From: an uncultured Burkholderiaceae bacterium
GTDB lineage: Bacteria; Pseudomonadota; Gammaproteobacteria; Burkholderiales; Burkholderiaceae_B
Length of the DNA stretch: 64,000 nt
Assembly (NCBI GenBank): GCA_934525625.1
Contig: CAKSZL010000004.1
Location: 124,001-188,000 of the forward strand
Direction: 5' to 3'
Under the pieces are notes generated by a model that was not told where the DNA came from, did no database searches, and saw only the letters and a program-made list of their open reading frames with translations. The first letter of the stretch is position 1. The number at the start of each line of letters is the position of its first letter. This document shows, piece after piece, positions 9,056 through 18,508 of the stretch. Position numbers and translations under genes: made by a program.

Positions 9056-10972
9056 TTACAGTTCCAACTGCATGCCCATCTCTACCACGCGGTTGGGCGG
9101 AATCCGGTAAAAGCGCGAACTGCCGCTGGCGTTGCGCGCCATGAAGGCATACAGCGTGCGCCGCCAACGCGCATACCAGGGCAGTTTGCGCACCACAATG
9201 ATGGTTTGCCTGGAGAGGAAAAACGAGGTGCTCATGGGCTCCAGGCGCAGCTCCGGCTGCTCTTGGGCCAATTGGCCCAGCAATTGCGGCACGTCGGGCT
9301 CCTGCTTGAACCCCCATTGCGCCGTCAGCCGCCAACTGCTCGGGCTCAGGCGCTCCAGTTCATAGCGCCTGTCCCTGCCGATGTAGGGTTCGTCCGCGCT
9401 AAGCACGTTCAAAAAAAGCGTCTGCTCGTGCAGCACTTTGTTGTGCTTGAGATTGTGCAGCAAGGCCGCCGGCACGGCTTCGCGGAACGGGCTCATGTAC
9501 ACCGCGGTGCCGGCCACCCTGGCGGGCGGGTAGGTTTCCAGGCCTTCCATGAAGTCCTTCAGAACGGGCTGGTCCTTGGAGAGCATGGCCCGTACCTGCG
9601 TCTGCCCCTGATACCAGGTGAGCATCAGCGTCAGCAGGCTCAGGCCTATCAGCATGGGCAGCCAGCCGCCGTCGATGAACTTGGGCAAATTGGCCGAAAA
9701 CAGCAGCGCATCGACCACCAGGAACAACCCCAGCACCAGCCACACCCACTTGCCCCTGCGGCCGCCGACGCGCCCCGGCAAGACCTGCGTGGCCAGCAGC
9801 GTCGTCACCAGCATGGTGCCTGTCACGGCGAAACCATAGGCGTGCGTCAGCGCCCCCGAAGAACCGAAACCCACGATGAGCGCCAGCACCGCCACGCACA
9901 GCCATTGGTTGATGCGCGGCAAATACACCTGCCCCTCGGTCTGGGCGGAAGTGTGCAGGATGATCATCCTGGGCCAGAAACCCAGTTGTATGGCCTGCCG
10001 CGTTACCGAGAAAGCGCCGGAAATGACTGCTTGCGAGGCGATGATGCTGGCCGCCGTCGCCAGTATCACCAGCGGCAGCGTGCCCCACTGCGGCGCCAGG
10101 AAGAAGAAGGGATTGGCGATGGCTTGCGGATGCGCCAGCAGCAGCGCGCCCTGCCCGAAATAGCAGCACGCCAGCGCGGGCAGCACCACCAGAAACCAGG
10201 CCCGGCTGATCGTACGCCTGCCGAAATGCCCCATGTCGGCATATAGGGTTTCCGCGCCCGTCAGGGCCAGCACCAGCGCCCCCAGCAACAGATACACCTG
10301 CCATGGCGCTTGCCGGATGAAATCCAGCGCATGGCGCGGGTCGAGCGCCCACAGCACTTGAGGGTGCTGCGCGATGCGCCAGGCGCCCAAGCCGCCGATC
10401 AGCACGAACCAGAGCAGCATCAGCGGCCCGAACCAGCGGCCTATGCTGCCCGTGCCGCGACGCTGGATGCTGAAGAGCGCCAGAATGAAACCAGCGGCGA
10501 CGGGCACTATCCAGTGCTCCAGCTCCGGCGACAGCACGGCCAGGCCTTCCACCGCCGACAGCACCGATATGGCCGGCGTGATCACGGTATCGCCGTAGAA
10601 CAGGCATGCGCCGGCCAGGCCCAGCACGATCAGCCACCTGCGGCGCCCGGCCAGGCCCGCCGCCGCGCCCCTCGGGCTGTTGCGCAGCGCCAGTTCCAGC
10701 AAGGCCAGCGTACCGCCTTCGCCCCGGTTGTCGGCGCGCAGCATCAGCATGACATACTTGAACGACACCACCCAGACCAGCATCCAGAACAGCAGCGACA
10801 GCACGCCGATGACCAGCTCGGGCGTCAGGGTGTCGAAACCGCCCAGCGCGGCGCGCACCGTGTACAAGGGGCTGGTGCCGATGTCGCCGAATACGATGCC
10901 CAGCGCGCCGATCACCCAGGCCGGGCGCGTCGCCGCCCCCTTATCCGCCGATGCGGCATGTGGAAGAGTCAT
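9056..10972 (-). CDS. kup: Low-affinity potassium transporter Kup
   Basis: 638 aa from ATG 10972, which overlaps the kinase stop codon (ATGA); an upstream in-frame extension lies inside the kinase gene and is rejected. It is a proton-coupled K+ uptake protein of the inner membrane with about 12 helices. The N-terminal motif FGDIGTSPLYTVRA is the Kup/HAK signature; GDTVITPAISVLSAVEGL and TGAETLYADMGHFGRR follow. The roughly 180-residue cytosolic C-terminus is present and ends RFYRIPPNRVVEMGMQLEL. It is the third gene of a response regulator-kinase-kup unit, which suggests that K+ uptake is an output of that two-component system. Confidence 0.93.
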   Translation of the reverse strand: MTLPHAASADKGAATRPAWVIGALGIVFGDIGTSPLYTVRAALGGFDTLTPELVIGVLSLLFWMLVWVVSFKYVMLMLRADNRGEGGTLALLELALRNSPRGAAAGLAGRRRWLIVLGLAGACLFYGDTVITPAISVLSAVEGLAVLSPELEHWIVPVAAGFILALFSIQRRGTGSIGRWFGPLMLLWFVLIGGLGAWRIAQHPQVLWALDPRHALDFIRQAPWQVYLLLGALVLALTGAETLYADMGHFGRRTISRAWFLVVLPALACCYFGQGALLLAHPQAIANPFFFLAPQWGTLPLVILATAASIIASQAVISGAFSVTRQAIQLGFWPRMIILHTSAQTEGQVYLPRINQWLCVAVLALIVGFGSSGALTHAYGFAVTGTMLVTTLLATQVLPGRVGGRRGKWVWLVLGLFLVVDALLFSANLPKFIDGGWLPMLIGLSLLTLMLTWYQGQTQVRAMLSKDQPVLKDFMEGLETYPPARVAGTAVYMSPFREAVPAALLHNLKHNKVLHEQTLFLNVLSADEPYIGRDRRYELERLSPSSWRLTAQWGFKQEPDVPQLLGQLAQEQPELRLEPMSTSFFLSRQTIIVVRKLPWYARWRRTLYAFMARNASGSSRFYRIPPNRVVEMGMQLEL

Positions 10973-12085
10973 GATGCTTGTTCTTGCCGATTCAGATGCG
11001 TGCCCATGCGCGGGCCGGGAAATACGATGGTTATCCGGGTGCCCGGCCATTGCGGCCGGCTGACCAGGCTCCACCATGCGCCGTGCGCCTGGGCGATTTC
11101 GCGCACGATGGCCAGCCCCAGGCCCGAGCCTTCGGTCTTGGCGCTCTTGGCGCGGTAAAAAGCCTCGAACACGCGCGCCTGCTCGTCGGGCGCGATGCCC
11201 TGGCCGTCGTCCTCGACCACCAGCGACGGCGGCGCGGCCTGCACCAGCAGCTTGATGCGCTGCGCGCTCTCCGCATAGCGCAAGGCGTTATCGATGAGGT
11301 TGTCGAGCAAGGCGTCCAGCAATATCGGGTCGGCGTCTATCCAGACCGCCTGCTCGGGGGCTTCCAGTTGGAGATCCACGTGGGCCGCCCGCGCGTGCGG
11401 CACCCACTCCGCGCCGGCGGTGCTGACCCACTCGGCCAGGTCCAAGCGGATGAAGCTGTCCCGCGCGCGAGCCGTGGGCTCGGCGCGCGCCAGCACGAGC
11501 AGTTGCTGGCCCATGCGTATCATGCGGTCGCTGGCCTGCTTGATGCGCTCGGCGCGCAAACGCACGTCGTCCGGCAACTGGCGCGCCAGCATCAGCTCGG
11601 ACTCCAGCCGCAGGCCGCTGAGCGGCGTGCGCAACTGATGCGCGGCATGGCCGATGAAACGGCGCTGCGACTGCACGGCCTCGTCCAGGCGCGCCAACAA
11701 GCCGTTGATGTGATCCACCACGGGCACCATTTCGGTTGCGAGGCCTTCCACCTCCAGCGGCTGCAGGTCGTCCACCGAACGCAGGTTGATTTCTTCGACG
11801 ATGCGGTTGATGGAGCGCAGGCCCGAGCGCACGCCCGACACCAGCACCCAAGCGAACAGCGACACCAGCAGCAACTGGCTGATCAGCATGGCCCAGAAGA
11901 TGTCGCGCCACAGCCAGTCGGCCAGGTTGATTTGCGTGACGACGAACCAGGTGATGCTCAGGTCGATGACGACCAGAATCAGGATGGGAGGCACCAGCCG
12001 CAGCATCAGATGCCGCATCAGCGAACGCGGCGGCGGCCATAGGTTCATGCGGGAATCGCCTTCGCCCGGCGCTTGCGCGGAAGGC

Positions 12086-12108
<23 letters not shown>
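10969..12108 (-). CDS. Two-component sensor histidine kinase (TctE/QseC-like)
   Basis: 379 aa. Two membrane helices (about 34-56 and 68-92) are separated by a very short periplasmic loop, so the input may be membrane-borne or intracellular. A HAMP-like region follows, then the H-box FIGHAAHQLRTPLSGLRLE (His about residue 153), N-box DNLIDNALRY, G1 DDGQGI, F-box FEAFYRA and G2 GSGLGLAI. All catalytic boxes are intact. The start at 12108 overlaps the regulator by 23 bp; a later Met (12048) is possible. The downstream kup overlaps by 4 bp. Confidence 0.88.
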
Positions 12109-12799
<691 letters not shown>

Positions 12800-12868
12800 A
12801 CGGTTGATTTTAGCGCACGGACGGCTTGCGGTTTTGCGCTATGATGAACTGGATATTGGGAGCATTAC

Positions 12869-13318
12869 GTGCAGCTGCAATCCGAGTCCAACCCGGCACT
12901 GAACACCGTTACCGCCTACGGCGACGACTTCATCGAAATCAACGCCGTCACCTATCGCCACGCCGTGTATTTCGGCCCCGAAGGCGAGATACATTCCCTG
13001 CCCGTCACCTCCGCCAGCCAATTCACCGCCGCGCTGCTGCGACAGGTGGCCGGCCTGCCGGACGCCGCCGCGGCCGACCCCATGGCTTTTCTTGACGACG
13101 CGCCGCCCGCCCTGCCCGCCGACGCGCCCCAGATCGTGCTGATCGGCACGGGCGCGCGGCAGATATTCCTGCCGGCCACGCTGGTGCAGCCCTTGAACCG
13201 CCTGGGCATAGGCGTGGAAACCATGGATACGCAAGCGGCGGCGCGCACCTACAATATCTTGATGAACGAAGGGCGCCGCGTCGTCGCCGCCCTGCTACCC
13301 CTGGAGTACGCAGCATGA
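12869..13318 (+). CDS. Mth938-like domain (DUF498/NDUFAF3-like) protein
   Basis: 149 aa from GTG 12869. It matches the Mth938-like family: VTAYGDDFIEINAVTY near the N-terminus, IVLIGTGARQIFLP centrally, and GVETMDTQAAARTYNILMNEGRRVVAALL at the C-terminus. The family is related to mitochondrial complex I assembly factor NDUFAF3; the bacterial role is not established. The stop overlaps the bcp start (ATGA), so the two genes are probably co-translated. No better ATG start exists in frame upstream. Confidence 0.82.
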   Translation: MQLQSESNPALNTVTAYGDDFIEINAVTYRHAVYFGPEGEIHSLPVTSASQFTAALLRQVAGLPDAAAADPMAFLDDAPPALPADAPQIVLIGTGARQIFLPATLVQPLNRLGIGVETMDTQAAARTYNILMNEGRRVVAALLPLEYAA

Positions 13319-13791
13319 CAGTCGCCATCGTCGGCCAGACCATCCCCGATTTCAACCTGGAAAGCTCCGCCGGCCCGATATCCGCGCAATCGCTGCGGGG
13401 GCAATGGGTGGTGCTGTATTTCTATCCCAAGGACAGCACGCCCGGCTGCACCACGCAGGCGCAGGGCTTTCGCGATCTGTCGGCCGAATTCCAGGCCCTG
13501 AACTGCCGCGTCGTCGGCGTCTCGCGCGATTCGCTCAAGTCGCACGGCAACTTCATCGCCAAGCAGGAGCTGCCTTTCGCCCTGGTTTCCGACCCGGACG
13601 AAACCCTGTGCGGGCTGTTCGGCGTCATGAAGCTGAAAAACATGTACGGTAAACAGGTACGCGGCATCGAACGCAGCACCTTCCTGATCGACCCGCAAGG
13701 CAAGCTGGCGCAGGAATGGCGCGGCGTGCGCGTGCCGGGGCATGTCGAAGCCGTACTGCAGGCCGTGCGCGAGCACAGCGCGCAAGCCTGA
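13315..13791 (+). CDS. bcp: Thioredoxin-dependent thiol peroxidase (BCP/PrxQ)
   Basis: 158 aa. Cytosolic peroxiredoxin reducing hydrogen and organic peroxides. The peroxidatic Cys45 lies in STPGCTTQAQGFRD. The second Cys of the usual C-x4-C pair (Cys50 in E. coli BCP) is Gln50 here; Cys64 and Cys99 (ETLCGLFGV) remain, so resolution must use another Cys or an external thiol. The active-site Thr/Pro and Arg-containing IERSTFLID are normal. The ATGA overlap with the upstream gene indicates an operon. Confidence 0.9.
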   Translation: MTVAIVGQTIPDFNLESSAGPISAQSLRGQWVVLYFYPKDSTPGCTTQAQGFRDLSAEFQALNCRVVGVSRDSLKSHGNFIAKQELPFALVSDPDETLCGLFGVMKLKNMYGKQVRGIERSTFLIDPQGKLAQEWRGVRVPGHVEAVLQAVREHSAQA

Positions 13792-13846
13792 TCTTTTCGC
13801 TTCGGCACGCCCGTTCCCCCTGCTTTCTCTCTAGGAGCCCCGTCTC

Positions 13847-15502
13847 ATGCCGCTACCGAAGTTGCCTACTCGCATGGGCGCCCTGCTGGACATTCCCAAC
13901 CAGGAACTGGCCGCCGAAGAAGACGTCGCCGTGCTGGCTCCGCCAGCGCCGTCCCAGGCAACACCCGCGCCCGCCAGCCGCGCCGACGCCGCGCCCGCCG
14001 CCGCGGACGACAAGGCCCCGGCAAGCGCCGCCGCGCGCCAGGTTCCCGCCAAGAACCGTACGCCCGCCGCCAAGCGCACACGCCTGCCGGTAGCCAAGCG
14101 CAAGCTGTTCGTGCTGGACACCAACGTTCTGCTGCACGACCCGACCTCGCTGTTCAAGTTCGAGAACCACGACATCTTTCTGCCCATGGTCGTGCTCGAA
14201 GAGCTCGACCACCTCAAGAAGGGCATGTCGGAAGTCGCCCGCAACGCGCGCCAGGCCAGCCGCTTCATGGACGATCTGGTAGGCTCGCAAACGTCGATAG
14301 ACAAAGGCTTGGCGCTGGATACCCTGGGCCACCAGGATGCGCTCGGCGACCTGCATTTCCAGCATACGGCCCTGCAAGCCAAGCTGCCCGTCGAACTGCC
14401 CGAGGGCAAGGCCGACAACCGCATCTTGCAAGTCGTGCATGCGCTGCAAACGCAGCACAAAGGCCGCGAAATCATCCTGGTGTCCAAGGACATCAACATG
14501 CGCCTGAAGGCGCTGTCGCTGGGCCTGCACGCCGAAGACTACTTCAACGACCACGTCATCGACGACTCCGACCTACTCTACGAAGGCGTGCTGCCACTGC
14601 CCGAGAACTTCTGGACCAAGCACGGCAAAGACGTCGAATCCTGGCAGCAGGGCGGCACCACTTACTACCGCATCAAAGGCCCGCTGTGCCGGGACTTCAT
14701 CGTCAACGAGTTCGTCTACTTCGAGGGCGAACTGCCGCTGTATGCGCAGGTAAAGGAAGTCAGCGGCAAAAGCGCCGTGCTGGCCACGCTGCGCGACCAC
14801 AGCCATGCCAAGAACAGCGTGTGGGGTGTTACCGCGCGCAACCGCGAGCAGAACTTCGCGCTCAACCTGCTGCTGAACCCCGAGTGCGATTTCGTCTCGC
14901 TGCTGGGCCAGGCGGGCACCGGCAAGACGCTGCTGGCACTGGCCGCCGGTTTGGCGCAAACCTTCGAGACCAAGCGCTACAACGAGATCATCATCACGCG
15001 CGCCACCGTGCCCGTGGGCGACGACATCGGCTTTCTGCCCGGCACCGAGGAAGAAAAAATGCTGCCTTGGATGGGCGCGCTGGAAGACAACCTGGAAGTG
15101 CTGCACGCGGGGCAATCGAGCACGCTGGCCGGCCCCACCGGCAGCGGCGGCAGCCAGGACTGGAGCAAGAGCCCCACGCTGGATCTCATCCGCTCGCGCA
15201 TCAAGGTCAAGTCGCTGAACTTCATGCGCGGCCGCACCTTCCAAAGCAAGTTCCTGATCATCGACGAAGCCCAGAATCTGACGCCCAAGCAGATGAAGAC
15301 GCTGGTCACCCGCGCCGGCCCCGGCACCAAGATAGTTTGCCTGGGCAACATCGCGCAGATCGACACGCCTTACCTGACGGAAGCCAGTTCGGGCCTGACC
15401 TACGTGGTCGACCGCTTCAAGGGCTGGCCGCACGCCGGGCATATTACGCTTCAGCGCGGCGAACGCTCGCGCCTGGCCGACTACGCCAGCGAAGCCTTGT
15501 AA
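13847..15502 (+). CDS. PIN domain-PhoH family ATPase
   Basis: 551 aa. An Ala/Pro-rich N-terminal segment (about 25-80) precedes a PIN nuclease domain (about 84-225; FVLDTNVLLHDP and VVLEELDHLKKG with acidic residues). A PhoH ATPase domain follows at about 320-545, with Walker A GQAGTGKTLLALAAG and Walker B LIIDEAQNLTP. The PIN-PhoH fusion (PhoH2 type) is linked to RNA unwinding and cleavage in other bacteria. The start ATG 13847 is preceded by CTAGGAG. It is not the short PhoH linked to ybeY. Confidence 0.88.
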   Translation: MPLPKLPTRMGALLDIPNQELAAEEDVAVLAPPAPSQATPAPASRADAAPAAADDKAPASAAARQVPAKNRTPAAKRTRLPVAKRKLFVLDTNVLLHDPTSLFKFENHDIFLPMVVLEELDHLKKGMSEVARNARQASRFMDDLVGSQTSIDKGLALDTLGHQDALGDLHFQHTALQAKLPVELPEGKADNRILQVVHALQTQHKGREIILVSKDINMRLKALSLGLHAEDYFNDHVIDDSDLLYEGVLPLPENFWTKHGKDVESWQQGGTTYYRIKGPLCRDFIVNEFVYFEGELPLYAQVKEVSGKSAVLATLRDHSHAKNSVWGVTARNREQNFALNLLLNPECDFVSLLGQAGTGKTLLALAAGLAQTFETKRYNEIIITRATVPVGDDIGFLPGTEEEKMLPWMGALEDNLEVLHAGQSSTLAGPTGSGGSQDWSKSPTLDLIRSRIKVKSLNFMRGRTFQSKFLIIDEAQNLTPKQMKTLVTRAGPGTKIVCLGNIAQIDTPYLTEASSGLTYVVDRFKGWPHAGHITLQRGERSRLADYASEAL

Positions 15503-15566
15503 AGCCCAGCAAGTTCCCGGCAAAACCCGCCGCCGGGGCTTTCCCTTCAGAGTGAGTCCGCACGCC

Positions 15567-16565
15567 ATGGCCACGCCAACGTCCCCTTTCCGCCCCATCG
15601 CCATCACCATGGGCGATGCGGCGGGCATCGGGCCGGAAATCATCGTCAAGCTGTTTGCGCACGGCCTGCCCGCGCCCGCCGTGGTGTACGGCGATGCGGG
15701 CATTCTACGGCGCGAGATCGCGCGGCTGATGCCGCCGGGCGGCTTGGCCGTGCACGCCTGCGCGCAGCCCGGGCAGGCGCGGCTGCAAGACGGCGTCATC
15801 AACGTCATAAACCGCTGGCGGGCGCTGCCTGCCGACCTGCCCTACGGCCGCATCGATGCGCTGGCGGGCCGGGGCGCCTACGAATACCTTTGCCAGGCCA
15901 TAGACGACACCCTGGCGGACCACGCCAGCGCCATCGTCACCGCGCCGCTGAACAAGGCCGCCATGCAGGCGGGCGGCGTGGACTTTCCCGGCCATACCGA
16001 GATTCTGGCCGAGCGCACCGGCACGCGCGACTACGCGATGATGCTGGTCAACGACGAACTGCGCGTCATTCTCGTCACCATCCACGAAGCCCTGGCGCGC
16101 GTGCCAGCGCTGATCACGCCGGAACTCGAACTGCGCACCATACGCCTGGCCCATGAGGCCTGCGTGCGCATGGGCATAGACGCGCCGCGCGTGGCCGTGG
16201 CGGGCCTGAACCCCCACGCGGGCGAAGACGGCAAGTTCGGCCACGAAGAACGCGACGTCATCGCCCCCGCCATCGCCCGGGCCCGCGCGCAAGGCCTGAA
16301 CGCCAGCGGCCCCTGGCCCGGCGACACGCTGTTCATGCGGGCACGCCAGGGCGAGTTCGACGTCGTCGTGGCGCAATACCACGACCAGGGCCTGATTCCC
16401 ATCAAATACCTGGGCCTGGATCAAGGCGTCAACACCACCGTCGGCCTGCCCTTCGTGCGCACCAGCGTAGACCACGGCACCGCCTACGACATCGCCGGCC
16501 AGGGTGTGGCCGACCCCTCGTCGCTGCGGGCGGCTTTCGACCTGGCGGTCAGGCTTAGCCGCTAG
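15567..16565 (+). CDS. PdxA-family 4-phospho-hydroxythreonine dehydrogenase
   Basis: 332 aa from ATG 15567; a GTG at 15552 would add 5 residues. NAD-dependent oxidation of a phosphorylated hydroxythreonine or D-threonate. ITMGDAAGIGPEI is the N-terminal PdxA signature. Metal-ligand His residues occur in VDFPGHTEILAE, GLNPHAGEDGKFG and AQYHDQGLIPIKY; RTSVDHGTAYDIAGQG is the C-terminal signature. Genuine PdxA in this group is usually beside surA/ksgA, which are absent, so this may be a PdxA2-type paralogue. It is separated from phoH by 64 bp and convergent with the nuclease gene. Confidence 0.85.
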   Translation: MATPTSPFRPIAITMGDAAGIGPEIIVKLFAHGLPAPAVVYGDAGILRREIARLMPPGGLAVHACAQPGQARLQDGVINVINRWRALPADLPYGRIDALAGRGAYEYLCQAIDDTLADHASAIVTAPLNKAAMQAGGVDFPGHTEILAERTGTRDYAMMLVNDELRVILVTIHEALARVPALITPELELRTIRLAHEACVRMGIDAPRVAVAGLNPHAGEDGKFGHEERDVIAPAIARARAQGLNASGPWPGDTLFMRARQGEFDVVVAQYHDQGLIPIKYLGLDQGVNTTVGLPFVRTSVDHGTAYDIAGQGVADPSSLRAAFDLAVRLSR

Positions 16566-16611
16566 CGGGCGAAGAGCCCATGAACCGGGAAACCGCTCTT
16601 GCACGCCACGG

Positions 16612-17676
16612 CTACGCGTCCGTACCGCCGGAGTCCATCGCAAACACTTCGTCCAGCGATCGCGCATCCAGCAGATTCAACGACCAGGCTTCCCGATCAG
16701 CCAGGGAGGCTTGCTCAACCCGCGCTTTGACCAGCGCATCCAAAGGACCGAACTTGCGGTCTAGTTGGCGCAGCAACAGCGCGCAGGCGCCTTGCTCTCG
16801 ACCCTCTTCCAGACCGTCTTCCCGACCTTCGAGCCACCAACGGCGAGACCAATTCTTATAGCCAGTTGTCAACATGTCGATGACCTCGGAAAACTCGGTA
16901 GTATCGGGTAACTTGGCATCTTTCGGCGCGGCGCGCGGCATCAGGATATGGCGCACCCAAGCCCCGAATGCGCGGCGCAACTCATCCGCCTGGGGAGCAG
17001 ACAGCATCTTTTGTAAAGTGTGCAACAAGCCTTGGGTTTGCGCAATATCCGGGCTGTGCTCCAGTTGGAACAGCAGGCTGGCCAGATTGCCATGCGGCAA
17101 GGCGCCCGAACGCACCAGTTCGCCTTCGTCCAGTAGCAGGTAGCGGTATTGCGGCTGGTACTGGCGCAAGCCCGGCGGCGCCGGCTGCAACAGATCGCCG
17201 ATGGAAGTAGACGCCAGCCAAGGGCGCTCCCCCGTATACAGCGCAATGGGAAGCACCACGGGAAAACGCCCTCGCCTGGACACCATCTTGCGTGAGTACA
17301 TGTCCTGCCATGCCAAAGTCTGGTACCTCAGGCAGCGAATGGCCATGATGTGATCATCCCGCGCCTGGTGCTCCAGCATCAGTACCAGATAAGCCTCTTG
17401 TTCGGCCTGCCCCGCATCCGGTGCGGCTGCTTGCCAGGCCAGCCGCGCGCTCGCCGTGCCCGTGACGCCTTCGGACGGCGCTCGCCATTTCACCCGCCAT
17501 ACCATGTCGGCCTCGCGGCGACGATGCTTGTCGCTCAGGTAATGTGTCGGTAGCGGCCGCAGGCTGTCCAAATCCAGCGCAGTCACCCACGGCTCGACGA
17601 TGATGCCCTCGAACAAAGCACGCACCATGGCGGGGTGCCGGAACAGATTGCGGTAATGGTAATCGTGCAGTTGCAT
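16612..17676 (-). CDS. Rpn/YhgA-type PD-(D/E)XK nuclease (transposase-like)
   Basis: 354 aa from ATG 17676 (MQLHDYHYRNLFRHPAMV), preceded by AGGGGC. It resembles the Rpn/YhgA 'recombination-promoting nuclease' family: an N-terminal nuclease core with acidic residue in READMVW and EHQ in LVLMLEHQARD, and a C-terminal hydrophilic tail with the repeated GREDGLEEGREQG pattern typical of the family. Rpn proteins promote RecA-independent recombination in E. coli. The family is mobile and patchy. It lies just upstream of, and divergent from, the heme locus. No terminal repeats were seen around it. Confidence 0.8.
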   Translation of the reverse strand: MQLHDYHYRNLFRHPAMVRALFEGIIVEPWVTALDLDSLRPLPTHYLSDKHRRREADMVWRVKWRAPSEGVTGTASARLAWQAAAPDAGQAEQEAYLVLMLEHQARDDHIMAIRCLRYQTLAWQDMYSRKMVSRRGRFPVVLPIALYTGERPWLASTSIGDLLQPAPPGLRQYQPQYRYLLLDEGELVRSGALPHGNLASLLFQLEHSPDIAQTQGLLHTLQKMLSAPQADELRRAFGAWVRHILMPRAAPKDAKLPDTTEFSEVIDMLTTGYKNWSRRWWLEGREDGLEEGREQGACALLLRQLDRKFGPLDALVKARVEQASLADREAWSLNLLDARSLDEVFAMDSGGTDA

Positions 17677-17846
17677 GGATGCCCCTAGGCAAAGGGACAC
17701 TTACTTTATGTCCGCGGCACTTGATACGCGCCCCCACTGGGAGGAGTTTGCCCATCACGGCTTTTACGATCTTGCGCGGCATTCGAACCGCCTATAAGGA
17801 TCGGGCTCAGCACTTGCTTCATTAAGTTTTCTTAATCCCGAAAGGA

Positions 17847-17888
17847 TTGCTTCGGCGCTTGGTAAACATATAATAAGAATTATTATCA
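17847..17888 (+). promoter_or_regulatory. Fur-box-overlapped promoter of the heme locus
   Basis: A sigma-70-like TTGCTT (17847-17852), 16-bp spacer and perfect TATAAT (17869-17874) lie about 45 bp before the hasI-like start. The -10 is embedded in an AT-rich palindrome, TAATAAGAATTATTATCA (17871-17888), close to a Fur box (three NATWAT-like units). This placement would let Fur-Fe block RNA polymerase, so the whole downstream cluster should be iron-repressed. Confidence 0.65.
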
Positions 17889-17918
17889 ATAGCAACAAAA
17901 AGAAGGCTGAAGCGCAAC

Positions 17919-18434
17919 GTGCCTGCCGACACTCGCCACACCGCCCAGGGCGCGCTGTTTTCCAATCTGTACCGCCATCACCACGGATGGCTGGTCAATT
18001 GGCTGCGCAGGCGCCTGGAAAATCATGAACAGGCTTGCGACTTGGCTCACGACGCGTTTCTGCGCCTGTGGAACAAACTGCCCGACGAGCAGGCGCGCGA
18101 GCCCCGCGCCTACCTGCGCACTATCGCCAAAGGCTTGGTCATCGACCATTACCGGCGTAACGACATTGAATACGCCTATCAGCAAAGCATCTGCCAGCTT
18201 CCGCCCGGCGAGGCGCCCAGCCCGGAAACCCGGCTGCTCGTCATGGAAACCCTGCTCCAGATCGACCGCCTGCTGGACAGCCTGCCGCGCCGCACGCGCG
18301 AAGTCTTTCTGGCCTCGCAGTTGGACGACATGACCTACCCGGCCATCGCGCAGCGCTTCGGCATCTCGCTCTCCACCGTCAAGCGCGACATGTTCCAGGT
18401 TTTCCGCGCCTGCCTGGAGCTGGAGCAGCCATGA
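17919..18434 (+). CDS. hasI: ECF sigma factor, FecI/HasI type
   Basis: 171 aa from GTG 17919 (RBS-like AGAAGG upstream). Sigma-2 region: DLAHDAFLRLWNKLP. Sigma-4 region: LPRRTREVFLASQLDDMTYPAIAQRFG then SLSTVKRDMFQVFRACLEL. The class controls TonB-dependent receptor genes in response to ligand. With a FecR-type gene and a signalling-domain receptor downstream, it corresponds to HasI of the Serratia has system. Its own transcription is probably Fur-repressed (site at 17871-17888). The symbol is assigned by context. Confidence 0.87.
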   Translation: MPADTRHTAQGALFSNLYRHHHGWLVNWLRRRLENHEQACDLAHDAFLRLWNKLPDEQAREPRAYLRTIAKGLVIDHYRRNDIEYAYQQSICQLPPGEAPSPETRLLVMETLLQIDRLLDSLPRRTREVFLASQLDDMTYPAIAQRFGISLSTVKRDMFQVFRACLELEQP

Positions 18435-18508
18435 GCGTCGCCCAGCCGCTGCGAAGATGCTTATTCCTCCGCGCAAAAGCCGACTGCAAGGCCGGGGGCG
18501 CCGCATGA
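18431..18508 (+). CDS. Candidate 25-codon linking ORF between hasI and hasS
   Basis: ATG 18431 overlaps the sigma-factor stop (ATGA) and its TGA (18506-18508) overlaps the hasS start (ATGA), so this 25-residue reading frame exactly bridges the gap. The sequence starts MSVAQPLRRCLFLR. It could carry ribosomes from hasI to hasS, or be chance. No protein evidence. Confidence 0.25.
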   Translation: MSVAQPLRRCLFLRAKADCKAGGAA

